A stretch of DNA of 64,000 bases, taken from contig OY969712.1 in assembly GCA_963702105.1 (NCBI GenBank), forward strand, positions 248,001-312,000, read 5' to 3'. This DNA is from ZC4RG20 sp963702105 (GTDB lineage: Bacteria > Pseudomonadota > Gammaproteobacteria > Steroidobacterales > Rariloculaceae). This document shows positions 55,179 through 64,000 of this stretch, piece after piece. The notes below the pieces were generated by a model. It was not told the origin of the DNA. It was given only the letters and a program-made list of their open reading frames with translations, and made no database searches. Position 1 is the stretch's first letter. Each line of letters begins with the position of its first letter. The position numbers were made by a program, and so were the translations under genes.

Positions 55179-57243
55179 ATGCCGGAGTTCGAGGTTCTAC
55201 CGGGTAAGCGGCTGCCGGGCGGGGCGACCCCGGGCCCGGACGGCGTCAACTTCTCGCTGTTCAGCCGCGAGGCCGCGGCGGTCACGCTCGTGCTGTACGA
55301 GACCGCGCGCACGCGCCGGCCGCTCGCGACGATCGAGCTCGACCCGGCCGTCAACCGAACGTTTTATTTCTGGCACGTCTTCGTCAAGGGCGCGAATCCG
55401 GGGCTGTACTACACCTGGCGCGTCGACGGGCCTCACGAGCCGAAGGCCGGCCTGCGGTTCGACTCGAGCCGCGAGCTGCTCGATCCCTGGGCCCGCGAGG
55501 TCAGCGACGCGCTCTGGGACCGCGCGGCAAACCGGCGCAGCGGCCTCACGGCCATCCGCGCGCGCGTCCCGAGATTCGACGACTACGACTGGGAAGGCGA
55601 CCGGCCGCTGCGCCGGCCGCTCCAGGACTCGGTCATCTACGAGCTGCACGTCCGCGGTTTCACCAAGCACGCCTCCTCGGGCGTAGCGCACCCCGGCACC
55701 TTCCGCGGCCTCGTGGAGAAGATCCCCTACCTCGAGTCCCTCGGCGTCACGGACGTTCGAGCTCATGCCCGTCATGGCCTTCGACGCGCAGGACGTGCCG
55801 CCCGCGGCGGCCGCGCGCGACCTCGTGAACTACTGGGGTTACAGCCCTTACGGCTTCTTCGCGCTGCATCCGGCCTACGCGGCCGGCGACGACCCGCGCA
55901 CGGAGTTTCGCGACCTCGTCAAGGCGCTGCACCGCGCCGGCATCGGCGTGATTCTCGACGTCGTGCTGAATCATACGGCCGAAGGCGACGAGACCGGGCC
56001 CGTCATCTCGTTCAAGGGCTTCGGCAACGAGTTCTTCTACCATCTGGACCCGGCCGACAAGCGCAAGTACCGCAACTACAGCGGCTGCGGCAACACGGTC
56101 AACTGCAATCACCCGCTCGTCGCGCGCTTCCTGCTCCAGTGCCTCGAGTTCTGGGTCACGGAGATGCACGTAGACGGCTTTCGGCTCGACCTCGCGAGCG
56201 TGCTTTCGCGCGGCGAGGACGGCGAGCCCATGTACCACGCGCCCGTGCTCTGGAGCATCGAGTTCTCGGACGTGCTCGGCCCGGCCCGGCTCATCGCCGA
56301 GGCCTGGGACGCGGCCGGCCTGTATCAGGTCGGCGATTTCCCGGGCTTCCGGTGGCTCGAGTGGAACGGCAAGTACAGGGACACGTTGCGGCGCTTCCTG
56401 CGCGGCGAGGGCGGTCTCATCGGCGACGTCGCGACGCGCCTCACCGGCAGCAGCGACCTCTACGGCCCGACGGGGCGCAATCCGACGAACAGCGTGAATT
56501 TCGTGACCTGCCACGACGGCTTCACGCTCTACGACCTCGTCGCCTACGATCGCAAGCACAACGAGCCCAACGGCGAGGACAATCGCGACGGGGGCGACCA
56601 CGATTTCAGCTGGAATTCGGGCAGCGAAGGCCCGACCGACGAGGCGGCGATCGAAAGGCTGCGCCGCAAACGCGCGCGCAACTTCGTGACGCTGCTGCTC
56701 CTGAGCCAGGGCGTGCCCATGCTGCTCGCCGGCGACGAACGGCTGCACACGCAGCGCGGCAACAACAATGCGTACTGCCAGGACAACGAGACCGGTTGGC
56801 TCGATTGGTCCGAAAGGCAGGGGAGCGTCGAGATGCTGCGGTTCACGCGCGCGCTCGTCGCGCTGCGCAAGCGCCACCCGGCGCTGCGCCGGACGCGCTT
56901 CCTCGATCCGGCCGACCGCGGTCCGGGCAGCATCCGCTGGTACGGACGCTCGCTCGAGCCGCCGGCCTGGGAGGACCGCGAGGCGGGCATTCTGTGCTTC
57001 ACGCTGTTCGGGCTCGTGCCGGGCGAGCCGGCCCTGCACGTCATGATCAACATGTCCGCCGAGGCGGCGAAGCTGCCGCTGCCGCCGCCCCCTCCCGAGC
57101 AGGGTGGCGACGGCTGGAGGCGGATCGTGGACACCTCGCTCGCGCCGCCCGAGGACGTTGCCGATGCCGAGGCGCGTGGGCCGGGCGTGGACGGCGCCTA
57201 CGAGCTGGCTTCGCTCGCGGTCGCGGTGTTCGAGGCCGGGTAG
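55179..57243 (+). pseudogene. glgX: Glycogen debranching enzyme GlgX, single-base frameshift
   Basis: GlgX hydrolyses alpha-1,6 branches of phosphorylase-limit glycogen. The N-terminal CBM48 half runs from 55179 (LPGKRLPGGATPGPDGVNFS) through YELHVRGFTKH. The catalytic half begins at LMPVMAFDAQD in another frame. It has GVILDVVLNHTAEGD, GFRLDLAS (nucleophile Asp), LIAEAWD (acid Glu) and VTCHDGFTLYDLV. Removing one T from GACGTTC at 55752-55758 restores TDVELMPVMAFD, giving ~687 residues, the normal length. Without correction the product is inactive. It is 21 bases after the phosphorylase gene. Confidence 0.88.
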
Positions 57244-57286
57244 GATACTCGGTATACTCGACGAGAGTCCGGGGGGCGGAGCTCGA

Positions 57287-58551
57287 ATGAGACCCAGAAC
57301 GGTTCACCGCGTCGTCAGTCAACTCACGCGGCGCACGATGGCCGTCATCATGGCCGGCGGGCGCGGTCAGCGCCTCATGCAGATGACGGACAACCGCGCG
57401 AAGCCGGCGACGCCTTTCGGCGGCAAGTACCGCATCATCGATTTCTCGCTTTCGAATTGCGTGAATTCCGGGATCCGGCAGATCCTGATCCTCACGCAGT
57501 ACAAGGCGCAGTCCCTGATCCAGCACGTGCGCCGCGGATGGGGCTATCTGCACGGCGAGCTCGGCGAGTTCATCGATATCGTGCCGGCGCAGCAGCAGCA
57601 CGGCGAGCGCTGGTACGTGGGCACGGCGGACGCGGTCTATCAGAACCTTTCGATCATCGACCAGCATCGGCCCGAAACGATCCTCGTGCTGGCCGGCGAC
57701 CACGTCTACAAGATGGACTACGGGCCGCTCATCGCGTTTCACAAGGAGAGCGGGGCGGATATCACGATCGGCGGCGTGCAGGTGCCGCTGGCGCTGGCGA
57801 GCCAGTTCGGCGTCATGAGCGTCGATGCGAGCCACCGCGTCGTGAGCTTCGACGAGAAGCCGGCCAACCCGCAGCCGATGCCGGATCGCGAGGGCGTCGC
57901 GCTGGCTTCGATGGGAATCTACGTCGTCGAGGTCGATTTCCTGCGCGAGCGCCTCGAGGCGGATGCGGCGGACTCGAATTCCGATCACGACTTCGGCCGC
58001 AACATCATTCCGCAGGCCATCCGCGACAGCCGCGTGTTCGCCTACCCGTTCCAGGACATCGAGACGAAGGCACAGGCCTACTGGCGCGACGTGGGCACGG
58101 TCGACGCCTATTACCTCGCCAACATGGAGCTCGTCTACGTGAGCCCGGAGCTCAACCTCTACGACGAGGCCTGGCCCATCTGGACCTACCAGGAGCAGGT
58201 GCCCTGCGCGAAGTTCGTGCTCGACGACACGGGCCGGCGGGGCATGGCCGTAAACTCCATGGTCGCAGGCGGCTGCATCGTTTCGGGCGCGACCGTGCGC
58301 GAGTCGCTGCTGTTCTTCAACGTGACGATCGACGAGTGCAGCCAGGTGTACCGGTCCGTCGTGCTGCCGCACGTCGAGATCGGCCGCAACTGCGACATCT
58401 CGCGTGCAATCATCGACGAGGGCTGCATCGTGCCGCACGGCACGATCATCGGCAGGGATCTCGCCGCGGACAGCCGGCGCTACCACGTCACGGAGAACGG
58501 CGTCGTGCTCGTGACGCGCGATATGCTGACCGTGCAGCGCCGCGCCTCCTC

Positions 58552-58555
<4 letters not shown>
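57287..58555 (+). CDS. glgC: Glucose-1-phosphate adenylyltransferase (ADP-glucose pyrophosphorylase)
   Basis: This 422-residue protein makes ADP-glucose from ATP and glucose-1-phosphate, the committed step of glycogen synthesis. Motifs: MAGGRGQRL, KPATPFGGKYRIIDFSLSN, LAGDHVYKMDY, FDEKP and VGTVDAYY. The C-terminal left-handed beta-helix has a hexapeptide pattern. GGAG precedes the ATG at 57287. The stop overlaps the malQ start (TTGA). Confidence 0.94.
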
Positions 58556-60012
<1,457 letters not shown>

Positions 60013-60065
60013 TTCTGCATGCTTGTCAGCTCGGGGCAACGACGGCTTCGGATGCGCCAGTGGCT

Positions 60066-60187
60066 GGGCTTCAGGCTCGGCGCAAGGGCGGTATCGGGAC
60101 CGCTGTGAATACTTCCCTGTACGCTTCGTAAGCGCCATCCCTGGCGCTGACGATCCCGACACCGCCCTTGCGCCGAGCCTGAAGCCC
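60066..60187. repeat. Long inverted repeat between malQ and glgA
   Basis: The arms 60066-60098 and 60155-60187 are reverse complements over 33 bases with one mismatch. The spacer contains a second small palindrome (AGCGCCATCCCTGGCGCT, 60131-60148). The element sits between convergent genes. It resembles dispersed palindromic repeats or a miniature element in design; it encodes nothing. The rest of the 300-base gap holds no gene. Confidence 0.82.
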
Positions 60188-60310
60188 GGAGACGTTTGCG
60201 GCCGTCGTGGACGCCCGAAGACCCCGCGGAATCGGCGTCGCATGAGAATCGCGAGCTGCGCATGGATGGAGCAACGCGGCCGACAGCTACCAGCCCGACA
60301 CTCGGCGACG

Positions 60311-61762
60311 TCATGCTGAGCGCAGCGACCGAGCGAGCCGTGCATACAGCGCCTCGTACTCGGGCGCCTGGTGCGCCCATGAGAAGTCGGCCGCCATTGC
60401 ATTGTCCATGAGACGAGCCCAGGCGCCGGGCTCGCCGTACCAGGCGAGGGCCGTCGAGACGCCCCAGAGGATGCCGCCGAGGTCGGCGTCCTCGAAGACG
60501 CTGCCGTTGCCGGTTCCGGCGGCCGGGTCGAAATGCTTCACGGTGTCGGCCAGGCCGCCGGTCGCCCGCACGATGGGAATCGTGCCGTAGCGCAGAGCGT
60601 AGAGCTGCGTGAGGCCGCAGGGTTCGTAGCGCGACGGCACGAGCACGAAGTCGCCGCCCGCGAGGATTCGGTGTGCGAGCGCTTCGTCGTAGCCGCGCCG
60701 GAAGGCGATGCGCTCCGGGTGCCTCGCGGCCAGGTCCCGGAGGGCCTGCTCGAGACCCGCCTCGCCGCTGCCGAGCAGCGCGAAGCGTGCGTTCGAGCGC
60801 TCGAGCAGGTCAGGGAGCGCGGCGGCCAGAAGGTCGATGCCCTTCTGCCATACGAGCCGAGTGACCGCGCCGACGAGGGGGCGCGCGTCGGCGGGAAGCC
60901 CGAGCTCGGCGCAGAGCGCGGTCTTGACGCGGCGTTTTCCCGCGGGCTCGGCCCGTGAATAATGGGCCTCGAGAAAGGCATCGGAATCGGGGGACCAGGT
61001 CGAGTAGTCCACGCCGTTCAGGATGCCCGTGACGGCGTCGCCGCGCGCGCGCAGGGCGGCCTCGAGGCCCATTCCGTACTCCGGCGTCTGGATCTCGCGC
61101 GCGTAGGTGGGGCTTACGGTCGTGATGGAGTCGGCGCAGCGGATGCCGAGCTTGAGAAAGTTCACGCTGTGCTCGGCGCGCTCGCGCTCGTCGCGCAGCT
61201 CGGCCAACTCGCCGAGGCCGTTATCCGCGAGGATTCGCTCCCCGAAGACGCCCTGGTAGCCGACGTTGTGCAGCGTGAGCACGCACGCGCGGTCACGGCC
61301 GGCCGCGCCGCTCGCGAGGGCGGGCACGAGCGCGGCATGCCAGTCGTGGCAGTGCAGGATTTCGGGCCGCCAGCCGAGGGCGTCCGGAAGCTCGAGCGCG
61401 GCGCGCGAGAGTCTCGCGAAGCTCGCGGCATCGCGGTCGTCGCCCGCGTACAGGCCGGCGCTGGCCTCGAACTCCGGGGCCTCGAGCAGGTAGACGCGCG
61501 GCCCGGGGCGATCCCCCGCGACTTCCACGAAGGGCGCCGCGGTTCCGGGGGCGGACGCGGCCGCGCTCCCGGCATGGGCTGCGCCGCGGCCAGCCCGCAC
61601 CGGCGTGAAACCGGCCGGCGGGAGCCCCGGATACTTCGGCAGCAGCACGCGCACGTCGTGTCCGCGGGCGTGCAGCGCGGCCGCGAGTCCCGCGACGGCG
61701 TCGGCGAGGCCGCCGGTCTTGGCGAGCGGCGCGTATTCGGCCGTCACCATGAGCACCTTCAT
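60311..61762 (-). CDS. glgA: Glycogen synthase (ADP-glucose specific)
   Basis: This 483-residue GT5 enzyme elongates glycogen from ADP-glucose. The N-terminus has the ADP-glucose-binding KTGGLAD (Lys15), then HCHDWHAAL, TLHNVGYQG and NGVDYSTWSP; the C-terminal half has RLVWQKGIDLL, PSRYEPCGLTQLYALRYGTIPIV split over two loops (under 20 each) and TGGLADTV. Length is usual for GlgA. It is convergent with malQ; glgB is absent nearby. Confidence 0.93.
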   Translation of the reverse strand: MKVLMVTAEYAPLAKTGGLADAVAGLAAALHARGHDVRVLLPKYPGLPPAGFTPVRAGRGAAHAGSAAASAPGTAAPFVEVAGDRPGPRVYLLEAPEFEASAGLYAGDDRDAASFARLSRAALELPDALGWRPEILHCHDWHAALVPALASGAAGRDRACVLTLHNVGYQGVFGERILADNGLGELAELRDERERAEHSVNFLKLGIRCADSITTVSPTYAREIQTPEYGMGLEAALRARGDAVTGILNGVDYSTWSPDSDAFLEAHYSRAEPAGKRRVKTALCAELGLPADARPLVGAVTRLVWQKGIDLLAAALPDLLERSNARFALLGSGEAGLEQALRDLAARHPERIAFRRGYDEALAHRILAGGDFVLVPSRYEPCGLTQLYALRYGTIPIVRATGGLADTVKHFDPAAGTGNGSVFEDADLGGILWGVSTALAWYGEPGAWARLMDNAMAADFSWAHQAPEYEALYARLARSLRSA

Positions 61763-61832
61763 ACGGCGCCCCGGCAGCGGTGGGAAGCGAAGAGGCGCGC
61801 GGTGCCGGCTCGCGAAGCGGCGGCCGGCGGCT

Positions 61833-63122
<1,290 letters not shown>

Positions 63123-63219
63123 TGAGCGCCTCCGGAAGATGGCGAGCATTTTACGCCGGGCCCGCGGCCGGAGCGACGAGACGGCGGTGTGACGTACGTA
63201 CCGTCTGCGAAAAAAAGGC

Positions 63220-63247
63220 TTGCATTATTGATACGCCGTTCTATATT
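63220..63247 (+). promoter_or_regulatory. Sigma-70 promoter candidate for the KamA-family gene
   Basis: TTGCAT (63220-63225) and TATATT (63242-63247) are spaced 16 bases in an AT-rich island, about 100 bases before the GTG start. Confidence 0.55.
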
Positions 63248-63349
63248 TACGCGGTTTTTTCGGCAGAAGGTCTGCCGAGCCGGCGCCACCGCGGGAGTGG
63301 TCCGGCAAGTTCCATCGAAAGGCCGCCCGGCCTTGGGACACGGACGCAG

Positions 63350-64000
63350 GTGAACAAGCTGCTGTCTCTGGAGGAAGAACCTCCGAGTTCGGCCTCCGCC
63401 GAACAAACGCTCTCGACTTTTCCACAATCCGTACCCTACCAAGTCAAACGCCAGCCGCCGCGGCTCGTATCCGTCGCGCGCACGCGTTTTGTCGTCAGTC
63501 CGGCCGCCAACGCGTTTCGCAAGCGCTTCTTCCCCGATGCGAAGACGGCCGACTGGAACGACTGGCGCTGGCAGAACCGCAACCGAATACGCAGCCTCGA
63601 GCAACTCGAGCGCTTCGTCCGGGTCACGGACGAGGAGCGCGAGGCCATACGCAGGCACGAGGGCCCGCTGCCCATCGGTCTGACGCCGTATTACATGAGC
63701 CTCCTCGACCCCGAGGACGCGAGCCAGCCGCTGCGCCGCACGGTCGTGCCGACGCTCAGCGAGTTTCGCGTGACGGCCGGGGAGGAGGACGACCCGCTCG
63801 GCGAGGACCACACGAGCCCCGTTCCGGGCCTCGTGCACCGGTATCCGGACCGCGTGCTGCTGCTCGTCACGAACTTCTGCTCCGTCTATTGCCGCTACTG
63901 CACCCGGGCGCGGCTCGTCGGCGCGAGCGGCGAGCGGGCGCTCAAAAAGGGCGACATCGACCGCGCACTCGAGTACATTCGGCAGACGCCGGCCGTGCGC
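63350..64000 (+). CDS. KamA-family lysine 2,3-aminomutase-like radical SAM enzyme (3' end outside window)
   Basis: The frame starts at a GTG (63350, VNKLLSLEEEPP) and is still open at the right edge (217 residues seen). It contains DWNDWRWQNRNRIRSLEQLE, LPIGLTPYYMSLLD, DPLGEDHTSPVPGLVHRYPD and the radical SAM CSVYCRYCTR (Cys177, Cys181, Cys184, binding the [4Fe-4S] cluster). KamA interconverts L-alpha- and L-beta-lysine; EpmB, which makes beta-lysine for EF-P, is shorter and differs at the N-terminus. The N-terminal length favours KamA. Confidence 0.87.
   Translation, partial: MNKLLSLEEEPPSSASAEQTLSTFPQSVPYQVKRQPPRLVSVARTRFVVSPAANAFRKRFFPDAKTADWNDWRWQNRNRIRSLEQLERFVRVTDEEREAIRRHEGPLPIGLTPYYMSLLDPEDASQPLRRTVVPTLSEFRVTAGEEDDPLGEDHTSPVPGLVHRYPDRVLLLVTNFCSVYCRYCTRARLVGASGERALKKGDIDRALEYIRQTPAVR

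Noticed and set aside
54299..55758. Programmed frameshifting in phosphorylase and glgX
   Set aside because: No slippery heptamer or downstream pseudoknot is apparent, and the same GACGTTC occurs in an unrelated MFS gene; an indel is simpler.

Overview
This is a GC-rich bacterial chromosome segment with densely packed genes and many ATGA/GTGA stop-start overlaps. The gene content points to a Gram-negative gammaproteobacterium: PBP1b with an LpoP-like lipoprotein, the SrkA stress kinase, an HpaR-regulated aromatic catabolic cluster, an Omp85-type barrel, an RND pump, a KamA-family aminomutase and a DUF6491-like protein. A lineage near Steroidobacterales/Xanthomonadales is my best guess; this is inference, since no rRNA or other taxonomic marker is present. 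There is no tRNA, rRNA, CRISPR array, prophage or recognisable insertion sequence, so this looks like ordinary core chromosome with a few repeat elements.

Layout. 1-6 kb: the tail of a Gly/Pro-rich protein, a TPR outer-membrane barrel, a GST, a coupled methyltransferase/Omp85 pair, an M15 peptidase with a likely frameshift, and a deoxyinosine-type DNA glycosylase. 6-14 kb: an ATP-dependent DNA ligase coupled to a two-component system, a DUF6491-like periplasmic protein, a DegP/DegQ-type protease and a membrane-tethered putative regulator. 13.8-18.6 kb: an Lrp regulator coupled to a CtlX-type hydrolase, leuA, and a frameshifted MFS transporter. 18.6-28.8 kb: LpoP-like lipoprotein + PBP1b, AsmA, a Kef-type antiporter, DUF1993, an aldo/keto reductase and DUF4159. 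29-36 kb: an acyl-CoA synthetase, an MFS transporter, an esterase and an M16 active/inactive peptidase pair. 36-45 kb: SrkA, a four-gene cytochrome b / cytochrome c' module, a degenerate HtrA-like protein and an RND efflux pair.

45.2-51 kb is a catabolic cluster that looks like homoprotocatechuate (4-hydroxyphenylacetate) meta-cleavage: HpaR, an FAH-family enzyme, a DapA-family aldolase, CHM isomerase, CHMS dehydrogenase, LigA/LigB-type extradiol dioxygenase and a YCII protein. No HpaH hydratase or HpaBC hydroxylase is in the window. 51-52.4 kb holds the RimK ligase with its retropepsin-like partner. 52.5-61.8 kb is a glycogen block (glucan phosphorylase, glgX, glgC, malQ, glgA) without glgB. 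The window ends with citrate synthase and the 5' part of a KamA-family radical SAM enzyme.

Two features deserve attention. First, three genes (an MFS transporter, glucan phosphorylase, glgX) carry a one-base frameshift with the same signature: an extra T converting GACGTC to GACGTTC. A fourth (M15 peptidase) can be repaired by removing one G. Second, a palindromic AAAAGGGGTCAGAGCCCTTTT repeat occurs as inverted pairs at two convergent gene junctions and as a single copy after rimK.
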